Source: Oscillospiraceae bacterium
GTDB lineage: Bacteria > Bacillota > Clostridia > Oscillospirales > Oscillospiraceae
Direction: 5' to 3'
Length of the DNA: 64,000 nt
Assembly: GCA_017416245.1 (NCBI GenBank)
Contig: JAFQCX010000008.1
Coordinates: 124,001-188,000, forward strand
Under the pieces are notes generated by a model. It worked only from the letters and a program-made list of their open reading frames with translations. It made no database searches and was not told the origin of the DNA. The position numbers and the translations under genes are program-made. This document shows, piece after piece, positions 17,137 through 25,051 of this stretch; within the stretch, counting starts at the first letter, position 1, and each line of letters begins with the position of its first letter.

Positions 17137-19032
17137 TTATTTGATTTCAATTCCGAAGACCACACCGCCGCGTGTGCCCACCACCAATGTGTTATCGAAC
17201 ACGGCAGGGGAGGCCTCGATATTAGTACCAAGCTCAACAGTGGAGAGCACATTGCCCTTACTGTCGTACATCTTCATAATACCCAAGGAATCACCAACGA
17301 TGATATAGGCTTTTCCCTCCTTGTCGTATACGGCAACGGGGGAACTCCAGGTGTAGTTGTCCATGGATTTTTTCCAGACGATCTCGCCGGTCTGGGTATC
17401 CACAGCCACCATTTCACCGTTCCATTCATTGGGTGTTCTCGCAACAGTGTAAATAATCAAGCCTTCAAGCTCTGTGCCGGGCTTGCCCAACAGGGGAGAG
17501 GACTGCACACCGCCGGATACACCGCTGACCGTGTAGCAGTCAAATTTCTGCTCCCAAACGATCTCGCCGGTCTTAGCGTCCAGCTTGTAAATGCAGATAT
17601 AACCCTTGTTACCGCTTGCTGTCCAGTGCAGGGAGGGCGCGGTGTAGATATAACCGCCATCCAATCCGTTCCATTCAAAAACGGGAGTGGAGTTGGAGTC
17701 ATCCCGGGTATCCTGTGCCCAGACAAGACTCATGGTATCCAAATCAATGCAGAAGAACATACCACCGTTCTCTGAAATATACAGATAGCGGTCAACAATG
17801 ACTGCGCTGGGCTCATAACCGACCCAGTAGGTGCTCTTGTTGGAGCGATCTGTTGAATAACGGGTCTTTACAAGCTCTTCGGGCGCAACAGTGAGTGTAC
17901 CCGCGGTCTTATCGTATGCGGTGTTCAGCTTAATGGTATAGAGAATACCGTTTTCGCCGGGCCAGATCAGGGTATCTGTTTCCTTGTCAACCAGGGGGCT
18001 GGAGTCAAATGCGGTCCAGTCGCGCTGGCTGAAGGCATCGCTGCCGCTGCGCTCGTAGAGAACTTTGCCGTCGATCAGGCTGATAACGTACATTTTCGGA
18101 ACTTTGCTGCCGATGGAGTCGCCTGAGCCCACATACATCAGTGGATACCCTCTGGGATCCAACGCGCCTGCACCCTTGAAGTTCATTCCCACGTTGATAG
18201 AATCACGGGTAAATGTGCCGTCCTCCAAATCGTAGAAGTAGATGTTTCCGTCCAGCGTTGCGTAAATGACCTCAACCAGGTTCTCCTTATTCTTCTTTTC
18301 GGGGTACAGGTTCATAATGGCCTTGGTTTCTGCATCCCACTTAGCCATAAGGGGCTGACCGGTCCAGCCACATCCGGGCCAGCCATTCAAAGAACCAACG
18401 TTGTTTTTCTCCCATTTTTTGCTCAGTGTGCGCAGGGCAACATCTGCAGTGCCATATACTGCGCTGTTGCGGAAGTTGTTTCCCCGGAAGGTGGCAATGC
18501 CGGGCAATGCAAAGTAGTCTTCAGGCTTGCCGAAGGAAATGGATTGCTCCTGCTTATAGCTGTCTACAATAGTGCCATTGGAAATGATTTCCCAGTTGAT
18601 ACCCCATTTTTCCGGATCGCTTGTATTAGAGAGCTGGGGAGTGAAGGTGGGCTCGGGAACGGGCGTGGTGTCCTGTGTAGTGTCTTGGGTCGCATTGTCG
18701 CCGGTGCTATCGCCGGTGTTCGCATCCTGAGATGTGGAGGGGGAAGTGTTATTTTCCAGGCTCGTCAACTGCTTGCCGACGGCGTTGTAACGCACCGTGC
18801 AGGCAATTGCGCATACCAGCACAATTACAGCGGTAATGGACATCAAAAGTAAAATCAGTTTTTGGGTGCTGCGGCGGTTTTTGCTGTACCGCATCTGCGC
18901 GCTGATGAGGGCAAATGCCACACATCCGGCAGCCAAAACTCCGAAAATAACAAACAGCAGGATCAAAGCCGGTTTCATACTCTGATGGCTTTGTAAAAGA
19001 GCAGTACCCGCTGCAAGTATCGGCATATACAT
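17137..19032 (-). CDS. Membrane-anchored PQQ-like beta-propeller protein
   Basis: A 631-residue protein with two hydrophobic helices near the N-terminus (about 20-41 and 61-84), then a low-complexity Ser/Thr/Asp/Gln linker (about 97-130), then a large domain of repeated W-x-x-x-F/W...G-x-x-Y/I blades. Blade motifs such as L-D-A-K-T-G-E-I-V-W, V-D-T-Q-T-G-E-I-V-W and Y-D-S-K-G-N-V-L-S mark a PQQ-type propeller related to BamB and quinoprotein dehydrogenases. No enzymatic site is visible; a scaffolding or ligand-binding role outside the membrane is likely, by inference. AGGAGGAG lies ahead of the ATG and a strong promoter ahead of that. Monocistronic. Confidence 0.8.
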   Translation of the reverse strand: MYMPILAAGTALLQSHQSMKPALILLFVIFGVLAAGCVAFALISAQMRYSKNRRSTQKLILLLMSITAVIVLVCAIACTVRYNAVGKQLTSLENNTSPSTSQDANTGDSTGDNATQDTTQDTTPVPEPTFTPQLSNTSDPEKWGINWEIISNGTIVDSYKQEQSISFGKPEDYFALPGIATFRGNNFRNSAVYGTADVALRTLSKKWEKNNVGSLNGWPGCGWTGQPLMAKWDAETKAIMNLYPEKKNKENLVEVIYATLDGNIYFYDLEDGTFTRDSINVGMNFKGAGALDPRGYPLMYVGSGDSIGSKVPKMYVISLIDGKVLYERSGSDAFSQRDWTAFDSSPLVDKETDTLIWPGENGILYTIKLNTAYDKTAGTLTVAPEELVKTRYSTDRSNKSTYWVGYEPSAVIVDRYLYISENGGMFFCIDLDTMSLVWAQDTRDDSNSTPVFEWNGLDGGYIYTAPSLHWTASGNKGYICIYKLDAKTGEIVWEQKFDCYTVSGVSGGVQSSPLLGKPGTELEGLIIYTVARTPNEWNGEMVAVDTQTGEIVWKKSMDNYTWSSPVAVYDKEGKAYIIVGDSLGIMKMYDSKGNVLSTVELGTNIEASPAVFDNTLVVGTRGGVVFGIEIK

Positions 19033-19066
19033 AGAAGACTCCTCCTAATAACAATTACTTTTAGCT

Positions 19067-19095
19067 ATTATAACACCATATCCCTGTGTTCGCAA
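19067..19095 (-). promoter_or_regulatory. Promoter for the PQQ-propeller gene
   Basis: Minus strand TTGCGA (19090-19095), 17-base spacer, TATAAT (19067-19072) preceded by TGT (extended -10). Divergent from the tex promoter 40 bases away. Confidence 0.8.
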
Positions 19096-19134
19096 GGGAA
19101 AACCGCAGAAATAATATTTTTGCCCCAATCACAA

Positions 19135-19163
19135 TTGAAATATGCGATAAATTGTGCTATAAT
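19135..19163 (+). promoter_or_regulatory. Promoter for tex
   Basis: TTGAAA (19135-19140), 17-base spacer, TATAAT (19158-19163) preceded by TGC (extended -10); the ATG is 26 bases further on after AAGGAGAG. Confidence 0.82.
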
Positions 19164-19189
19164 TTCTTAAATGCAAAAAGGAGAGAATT

Positions 19190-21343
19190 ATGGAACGAAT
19201 AGTGGAGGCATTAGCGTTAGAGCTAAAGCAAAAAACCGAATACGTGCAAAACGTAGTAAACCTGCTGGATGAGGGCAATACCATTCCCTTTATTGCCCGT
19301 TACAGAAAAGAATTGCATGGCAGTATGGACGATACGACCCTGCGTACCCTGGAAACCCGCTTGAACTATCTGCGGAATCTCCAGGAGCGCAAGGAAGAGG
19401 TAATCAAGTCCATTGACGGCCAGGAGAAATTGACCGAGGAACTGCAGGAAGCGATCTTGGCGGCAAAGACCTTGGCAGAGGTAGAGGATCTGTACCGCCC
19501 CTATAAGCAAAAGCGCCGTACCCGTGCAACGGTAGCAAAGGAAAAGGGACTTGAGCCGTTGGCGCTTGCTATTTTTGCGCAGGACGGTCAGGACCCTGCC
19601 AAATTGGCAGAAGACTATATTGACCCTGAAAAGGGCGTGGAAACCGTAGAGGATGCTCTGCAAGGCGCATCGGATATTATTGCGGAAATCATCTCCGATG
19701 ATGCAGATATCCGTAAGGCGCTGCGGCAAAAAATGGAGCGCTTTGCTGTGGTATCCGTTCAGGCGACAGACCCGGAGACCGACAGCGTTTATCGGCTCTA
19801 TTACAGCTTTTCCGCGCCTGTTCCCCGGCTGCAAAACCACCAGATTCTTGCCATTAACCGTGGAGAACGGGAAGGCTTCTTGAAGGTGTCTGCCGCGCTT
19901 CCCGGTGTGGAGGGACAGGCCCTCGTTTGCAGAATGGCGTTAAAGCCCACCGCCTGGGTGTCCGCATTTGTGAAAGCGGCAGCGGAGGATGCCTATGAGC
20001 GCCTGATCGCACCCAGCGTGGAACGGGAATTGCGTAGCACGTTAACAGACCGTGCAGGCGAATCCGCAATTGCGAATTTTGCGCTGAATTTAAAACCGCT
20101 TCTGATGCAACCGCCGGTAAAGGGCTTTGTGACTATGGGCCTGGACCCCGGATACCGCAATGGCTGTAAGGTCGCTGTAGTGGACAGCACTGGTCGCGTG
20201 CTGGATACGACAGTGGTTTACCCCACGTTCTCCGAGCGGAAAAAGGACGAGGCGATCGAGCACCTGTCCCGTATGATCCGCAAGCACGGTGTCAAGCACA
20301 TTGCAATCGGTAACGGCACTGCATCCCGTGAAACAGAGGCTATGACGGTAGAAATGCTCCGCAGCCTTCCCAGTGTCAGCTATATGATCGTCAATGAGGC
20401 AGGCGCATCCGTATATTCTGCTTCCAAGCTGGCAGCTGAGGAATTCCCTGACTACGACGTAAACCTGCGTTCTGCGGTGTCTATTGCCCGCCGTCTGCAG
20501 GATCCTCTTGCTGAGCTGGTAAAGATCGATCCCAAGGCAATCGGCGTAGGCCAGTATCAGCACGATTGCCCCCAAAAGCGGTTGGATGAGGCGCTGGGTG
20601 GCGTTGTTGAGGATTGTGTAAATGCAGTCGGCGTAGATATCAATACCGCCTCTATGAGCCTGCTGCAGCAGGTGTCAGGCCTGAATTCCACTACCGCAAA
20701 GAACGTAGTTGCCTATCGTGAAGAAAACGGCGCATTCACCTCCAGAAGCCAACTGAAGAAAGTACCCAAGCTGGGACCCAAGGCCTATCAGCAGTGCGCC
20801 GGCTTCCTGCGGGTGCCGGAGAGTAAGGAAATTCTGGATAACACCGGCGTGCATCCCGAGGCATACGGCGCGGCAGAAACGCTGCTGACCCTTTGCGGTT
20901 ATACCAAAACCGACGTGGCAAACGGAAACCTCTCCGAGCTGCAAGCACGTGTTGATTCGCTGGGCGCTGAGGAAACAGCAAACCGCTGCGGTGTTGGTGT
21001 GCCCACTCTTGAGGATGTGGTAAAGGAGCTGATGAAACCCGGTCGTGACCCCCGTGACGACCTGCCTGCCCCCATTCTTCGGACTGATGTGCTGGAAATG
21101 AAGGATTTGAAGGTCGGTATGGTTCTGTCCGGCACTGTGCGAAATGTAATTGATTTTGGTGTGTTTGTGGACATCGGTGTCCATCAGGATGGCCTTGTGC
21201 ACATCTCACAGGTGTGCAACCGGAAAATCCGGCATCCCTCTGAGGTTCTCAAGGTAGGCGATGTTGTTAAGGTTGCCGTCCTTGAGGTCGATGAGAAGCG
21301 GAAGCGTATTGGCTTGACCATAAAGGGTGTCCCCAAAGAATAA
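19190..21343 (+). CDS. tex: Tex family RNA-binding transcription accessory protein
   Basis: A 717-residue Tex protein: N-terminal helical Tex region (1-about 190), a YqgF/RNase-H-like domain with G-L-D-P-G-Y-R-N-G-C-K (about 320-330), helix-hairpin-helix repeats (L-L-Q-Q-V-S-G-L-N and L-K-K-V-P-K-L-G-P-K-A-Y) and a C-terminal S1 RNA-binding domain (about 640-710). Tex binds nucleic acids and affects transcription or toxin expression in several pathogens; its molecular role is not settled. Length and domain order are standard. Own promoter, followed by a 13-base-stem terminator. Confidence 0.94.
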   Translation: MERIVEALALELKQKTEYVQNVVNLLDEGNTIPFIARYRKELHGSMDDTTLRTLETRLNYLRNLQERKEEVIKSIDGQEKLTEELQEAILAAKTLAEVEDLYRPYKQKRRTRATVAKEKGLEPLALAIFAQDGQDPAKLAEDYIDPEKGVETVEDALQGASDIIAEIISDDADIRKALRQKMERFAVVSVQATDPETDSVYRLYYSFSAPVPRLQNHQILAINRGEREGFLKVSAALPGVEGQALVCRMALKPTAWVSAFVKAAAEDAYERLIAPSVERELRSTLTDRAGESAIANFALNLKPLLMQPPVKGFVTMGLDPGYRNGCKVAVVDSTGRVLDTTVVYPTFSERKKDEAIEHLSRMIRKHGVKHIAIGNGTASRETEAMTVEMLRSLPSVSYMIVNEAGASVYSASKLAAEEFPDYDVNLRSAVSIARRLQDPLAELVKIDPKAIGVGQYQHDCPQKRLDEALGGVVEDCVNAVGVDINTASMSLLQQVSGLNSTTAKNVVAYREENGAFTSRSQLKKVPKLGPKAYQQCAGFLRVPESKEILDNTGVHPEAYGAAETLLTLCGYTKTDVANGNLSELQARVDSLGAEETANRCGVGVPTLEDVVKELMKPGRDPRDDLPAPILRTDVLEMKDLKVGMVLSGTVRNVIDFGVFVDIGVHQDGLVHISQVCNRKIRHPSEVLKVGDVVKVAVLEVDEKRKRIGLTIKGVPKE

Positions 21344-21347
21344 AACG

Positions 21348-21380
21348 ATCCCGTATGAGCTCTGCTCATACGGGATTTCC
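21348..21380 (+). terminator. Stem-loop terminator after tex
   Basis: Thirteen-base perfect stem (21348-21360 with 21364-21376), three-base loop. The T-run after it is short, so termination may be partial. Confidence 0.7.
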
Positions 21381-21420
21381 AATAAAACAGTCACAGAATA
21401 GCAAGTTTTTCTGTATTGTG

Positions 21421-21448
21421 TTGACAAATTTCGAAAGATGTGTATACT
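21421..21448 (+). promoter_or_regulatory. Promoter for the glycine riboswitch/glyA transcript
   Basis: Consensus TTGACA (21421-21426), 16-base spacer, TATACT (21443-21448). It leaves a long leader of more than 200 bases before glyA. Confidence 0.8.
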
Positions 21449-21477
21449 AAAGATAACAAGTAAAAATTCTGTTGAAA

Positions 21478-21594
21478 CCTTCGGATACGGAAACGGAACC
21501 GAAGGCGGAGGACTCTCTGGAGAACACATTTAGTTGTGTGCCGAAGGTGCAAGGCGAAAGCTGAATCTCTCAGGCAAACGGACGGAGATGCTGT
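21478..21594 (+). ncRNA. Glycine riboswitch aptamer upstream of glyA
   Basis: The leader holds the hallmark conserved blocks of the glycine (gcvT) riboswitch: a G-G-A-C-T-C-T-C-T-G-G-A-G-A junction (about 21510-21523), C-C-G-A-A-G-G-T-G-C-A-A (21541-21552) and T-C-T-C-T-C-A-G-G-C-A-A-A (21566-21578) leading to G-G-A-C-G-G-A-G-A. One complete aptamer is visible. It is preceded by a separate stem (21478-21484 with 21499-21505), which may be the remnant partner aptamer or a stabilising helix. The glyA placement suggests glycine controls serine/glycine interconversion. Whether glycine turns the gene on or off cannot be decided by eye. Confidence 0.88.
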
Positions 21595-21625
21595 AAGAAA
21601 TAAGACTTATGGTATACTTTATCAC

Positions 21626-21666
21626 AGACAGTTCTCGCGGACTGCCTGCTTTTTATTTGTATTTTT
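21626..21666 (+). terminator. Riboswitch-linked intrinsic terminator ahead of glyA
   Basis: Nine-base stem with one mismatch (21626-21634 with 21639-21647), four-base loop and a long T-rich tail of about 18 bases. Lying between the aptamer and glyA, it is the probable expression platform for transcriptional control. Confidence 0.7.
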
Positions 21667-21683
21667 GGAAAGAAGGATTTTTT

Positions 21684-22937
21684 ATGCTGAAGAAAACGCT
21701 GGATTCAATTGGGTTTGTATCCCAGTTTGATAGTGAAGTAGCCGAGATGATGGGCCGGGAGCTGACTCGTCAGCAGGATGGCTTGGAGCTGATCGCTTCT
21801 GAAAACTTTGCCTCTCCCGCTGTGATAGCTGCCATGGGCTCTGTTCTGACCAATAAGTATGCTGAGGGCTTGCCCGGTAAACGCTACTATGGCGGCTGTC
21901 AGTGCGTGGATGAGCTGGAGAGCCTGTGTATTCAGCGGGCAAAGGATTTGTTTGGCGCTGAATTTGCCAACGTGCAGCCTCACTCCGGCGCCCAGGCAAA
22001 TATGGCGGTGGAGCTGGCATTCTTGAATCCCGGCGACACACTGATGGGTATGAGCCTTGCCAACGGCGGTCACCTGTCCCACGGCAGCCCTGCAAATATT
22101 TCCGGCAAGTACTACAATGTAGTATCCTATGATGTGAACCACGAAACAGGCCTGATCGACTATGACCAGATTCGGGATATGGCAAAGAAGAACCAGCCCA
22201 AATTGCTGATCGCAGGCGCATCCGCATACCCCAGAGCCATTGATTTCAAGGTGTTTGCAGACATTGCCCACGAGGTTGGTGCAGTCTTTATGGTGGATAT
22301 GGCGCACATTGCAGGCCTGGTTGCCGGTGGCGCCCACCAAAGCCCTGTGCCCTATGCAGATGTTGTCACCACAACTACCCACAAAACCCTCCGCGGACCG
22401 CGCGGCGGCTTGATTTTGGGCAAAGAGGAGTTTGCAAAGAAGCTGAATTCCGCCGTGTTCCCCGGCACCCAGGGTGGACCCTTGGAGCATATTATTGCTG
22501 CCAAGGCTATCTGCTTCAAAGAGGCAATGGCACCGGAGTTCAAAACCTATGCAGCGGATATTGTCAGCAATGCTAAGGTGTTGGCAGAAGCGCTTCTGCA
22601 GGAGGGCTTTAACTTGGTAACCGGTGGCACGGATAATCACCTGATGCTGGCGGACCTGCGTCCGATGAACATTACCGGTGCTGAATTACAGGTTCGCTGC
22701 GATGCCAACCATATTACACTCAACAAAAATGCGATCCCCGGCGACCCGGAAAAGCCCTCTGTCACCAGCGGTGTGCGGATCGGCACAGCCGCAGTGACTA
22801 CCCGTGGCCTGGGCGCAGAGGAAATGAAGCAAATTGCCCGCTGTATTGCTTTGACGGCTCGTGATTTTGAAGGCACGACCAAGGAAGTCCACGAAACTGT
22901 AGCGGCGATCTGTGAGAAATTCCCTATGTATAAATAA
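21684..22937 (+). CDS. glyA: Serine hydroxymethyltransferase (GlyA)
   Basis: PLP enzyme converting serine and tetrahydrofolate to glycine and 5,10-methylene-THF. It supplies glycine and one-carbon units for purine, thymidylate and methionine synthesis. 417 residues, the normal size. Motifs seen are E-L-I-A-S-E-N (substrate site), [10 protein letters not shown], and [13 protein letters not shown] with the PLP lysine Lys234. The open frame begins at 21609, but the ATG at 21684 has AAAGAAGGA upstream and matches the family start; the earlier part lies in the riboswitch platform. The next gene follows after 13 bases. Confidence 0.97.
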   Translation: MLKKTLDSIGFVSQFDSEVAEMMGRELTRQQDGLELIASENFASPAVIAAMGSVLTNKYAEGLPGKRYYGGCQCVDELESLCIQRAKDLFGAEFANVQPHSGAQANMAVELAFLNPGDTLMGMSLANGGHLSHGSPANISGKYYNVVSYDVNHETGLIDYDQIRDMAKKNQPKLLIAGASAYPRAIDFKVFADIAHEVGAVFMVDMAHIAGLVAGGAHQSPVPYADVVTTTTHKTLRGPRGGLILGKEEFAKKLNSAVFPGTQGGPLEHIIAAKAICFKEAMAPEFKTYAADIVSNAKVLAEALLQEGFNLVTGGTDNHLMLADLRPMNITGAELQVRCDANHITLNKNAIPGDPEKPSVTSGVRIGTAAVTTRGLGAEEMKQIARCIALTARDFEGTTKEVHETVAAICEKFPMYK

Positions 22938-22950
22938 GGAGTAATCATCA

Positions 22951-23550
22951 ATGCGTTACGAAAATCAGCGGGAGCATCCCCATATGCTATATGTTACAAG
23001 ACAGGCATTGGAAGACGAGAAACAGCGTGAATACGGCAAAACCACTACAATGCGGTCCTCCGGCTGTGGTCTGTGCGCAGGCATTATGGCGCTTGACCGT
23101 TTGCTGCCTCATTATGAATTTAGCCTTGAGGATGCTATCCAGCTGTCTTATGATGCCAAGGCGAACCTGAAGGTGGGTACGGACTATACTTGTTTTGGCC
23201 CTGCATTGGCTGAAAAATTCAATCTCCGCTATAAAATGAGTGACAAGCTGGAGGATTTGCGGAATTGTGTCCGCGCCGGCGGCGCAGCAGTTGTCCTGGT
23301 TGGCTGTCCCGAGGAAGGGAAACCCGGTCTTTTCACAAAGTCCAGCCACTTTATTACTGTTATTAACGAAGAGCCTGACGGCAGACTTGCCATTTTGGAC
23401 CCCTCTTTCACACCCACCAAGTATGAAACCGAGGACAGAAAAGACAAGGTGGAGATCAAACACGGTGTTGTGATTCTTTGTAAGCCTGAAATCCTTCACG
23501 CAGAAACCAAGGACAAAACCGGCTCTTACTATCTGTTCTGGAGAGCATAA
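22951..23550 (+). CDS. C39/papain-like cysteine peptidase domain protein
   Basis: A 199-residue cytosolic protein with no signal peptide. The S-S-G-C-G-L-C-A-G segment (Cys39), S-S-H-F-I-T-V-I (His133) and A-I-L-D-P-S (Asp150) form the Cys-His-Asp order of the Peptidase_C39-like fold used by bacteriocin-processing and related peptidases. The fold is also used by acyltransferase-like enzymes, so proteolysis is inference. The 13-base gap after glyA puts it on the riboswitch-controlled transcript, which is unexpected for a peptidase. Closed by a strong terminator. No specific substrate can be named. Confidence 0.65.
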   Translation: MRYENQREHPHMLYVTRQALEDEKQREYGKTTTMRSSGCGLCAGIMALDRLLPHYEFSLEDAIQLSYDAKANLKVGTDYTCFGPALAEKFNLRYKMSDKLEDLRNCVRAGGAAVVLVGCPEEGKPGLFTKSSHFITVINEEPDGRLAILDPSFTPTKYETEDRKDKVEIKHGVVILCKPEILHAETKDKTGSYYLFWRA

Positions 23551-23555
23551 TAATA

Positions 23556-23588
23556 AAAAGACCAAGTCTTGCGACTTGGTCTTTTTTT
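23556..23588. terminator. Bidirectional terminator, C39-like gene / fucosidase
   Basis: Thirteen-base perfect stem (23556-23568 with 23573-23585), loop of four, then seven T. A-run on the other side serves the convergent fucosidase gene. Confidence 0.9.
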
Positions 23589-23595
23589 GTTTTCC

Positions 23596-24915
23596 TTATT
23601 TCAAAATCAGTTCTACCACCGGCACCAATACATTGGGCTTTTGCACCGGCAGCTCCAAAACGGCATCGTAGGTCTCCCAGGTTGTGCCCTCCATAATGGT
23701 CACGGACACATCCTCCTTGAAGATCAGCTCGCTGCCATCATGCAGGAACTGGGCATAATCCACCTTTCCTTTTAGTCCGGGGAGGGGGATACGTCTGAAC
23801 GGATATACCATAAAATGCAGATACAGGCGCTTGCCATCCTGACTCTGTGTCATTCTGCAGCCATCCGGGCAGGCTGCCAGCAGCTCGGGATCTGCCATCG
23901 TGCAGCCGTAAATAGACCGGCTGTTGTATTTCATCCAATCAGCATATACCTGCAAGGCAGCCCGTGCACGATCATCAAAACAGCCCCGGGAATTCGGACC
24001 TACATTCATAATCAGATTGCCACCAAGAGATACCATATTGATCAGCATTTCGATCATCATCTGGGGGGACTTCCAGGTGTTTTCGTCCCGATAATAGCCC
24101 CAGGAGCCGGAGAAGGTCTGGCAGGATTCCCAAGGCACCAGCTCACCGGTCTCCTTGTGCTTGACCCACTGGGTAGGCTGGAATTGCTCCGGCGTCCAAA
24201 TGTCCTGGAGAACCTGGGTACGATTGTTTATCAAAATATCCGGCTGCAAGGAACGGACGGTTTCGATCAATTTTTCTGCTTCCCAGTCATCCTTCATTTT
24301 GCCCAGATTGTAGGGATAGGGCTTTCCCTCTTGATAGCGATAGGACAGATCCAAAAAAAGAACATCGATTTTTCCGTAGTTGGTCAGCAACTCAGTTACC
24401 TGATCACGCATATACTGAGCATAACGGCGCATATCTCTTTTTTCGTTCAGTTCCTTTACGTTGGGCTCATCCCGCAGAGGGTGAATTTGGTCGATCACGA
24501 AATCTGGATGATGCCAGTCGATAAGGGAATAATAGAAGCCGATCCGCAGTCCCTCTGCCCGGAATGCATCCACAAATTCCCGCAGCAGATCACGTCCGGC
24601 AGGCGTGTTGGTGCATTTGTAGTCAGTGTATTTGGAATCGAACATACAAAAGCCTTCGTGATGCTTGGTGGTGAAGACCGCATACTTCATGCCGGCATTT
24701 TTCGCATCTCTGGCCCACTGCTTAGGGTCATACATATCCGGGTCAAAATACTTGAAATACTTGTCGTAATTGTTTCTGGCAGAAACATCACGGCTCTTGC
24801 ACCATTCGTGCCGGGCAGGCATGGAATACAATCCCCAGTGGATGAACATACCGAACCGGTCGTGCAAAAACCAGGATGTATCTCCCGGTGTTTTTTTTAC
24901 TACGTACTTGGACAT
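23596..24915 (-). CDS. Alpha-L-fucosidase, glycoside hydrolase family 29
   Basis: Retaining exo-fucosidase, 439 residues, releasing alpha-linked L-fucose from host-type or milk-type glycans. The GH29 barrel starts with F-G-M-F-I-H-W-G (21-28), followed by the strand K-H-H-E-G-F (84-89), R-I-G-F-Y-Y-S-L-I-D-W-H and the probable nucleophile Asp189 in D-V-L-F-L-D-L. The C-terminal part is a short beta-sandwich. There is no signal peptide, so it acts on imported oligosaccharides. It has its own promoter and AAGGAGA Shine-Dalgarno. It is the downstream gene of the glycan island, and its G+C is closer to the chromosome than that of the two genes upstream. Confidence 0.9.
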   Translation of the reverse strand: MSKYVVKKTPGDTSWFLHDRFGMFIHWGLYSMPARHEWCKSRDVSARNNYDKYFKYFDPDMYDPKQWARDAKNAGMKYAVFTTKHHEGFCMFDSKYTDYKCTNTPAGRDLLREFVDAFRAEGLRIGFYYSLIDWHHPDFVIDQIHPLRDEPNVKELNEKRDMRRYAQYMRDQVTELLTNYGKIDVLFLDLSYRYQEGKPYPYNLGKMKDDWEAEKLIETVRSLQPDILINNRTQVLQDIWTPEQFQPTQWVKHKETGELVPWESCQTFSGSWGYYRDENTWKSPQMMIEMLINMVSLGGNLIMNVGPNSRGCFDDRARAALQVYADWMKYNSRSIYGCTMADPELLAACPDGCRMTQSQDGKRLYLHFMVYPFRRIPLPGLKGKVDYAQFLHDGSELIFKEDVSVTIMEGTTWETYDAVLELPVQKPNVLVPVVELILK

Positions 24916-24952
24916 GTTGTTCTCCTTTTCATATGTTTTTTACTGCAAAAAC

Positions 24953-24981
24953 ATTGTAACATCCGCGGCACGAAAATACAA
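24953..24981 (-). promoter_or_regulatory. Promoter for the alpha-L-fucosidase gene
   Basis: Minus strand TTGTAT (24976-24981), 17-base spacer, TACAAT (24953-24958) preceded by TGT. Just upstream, at about 24984-25006, lies an imperfect AT-rich inverted repeat that could be an operator for the nearby AraC-type regulator (inference). Confidence 0.65.
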
Positions 24982-25051
24982 CTACTAAATTGCATTACTT
25001 AATTGTAAAACAGGGGCGATTGACAGAAGAAGGAAAGGGTCAACGCAGAAA

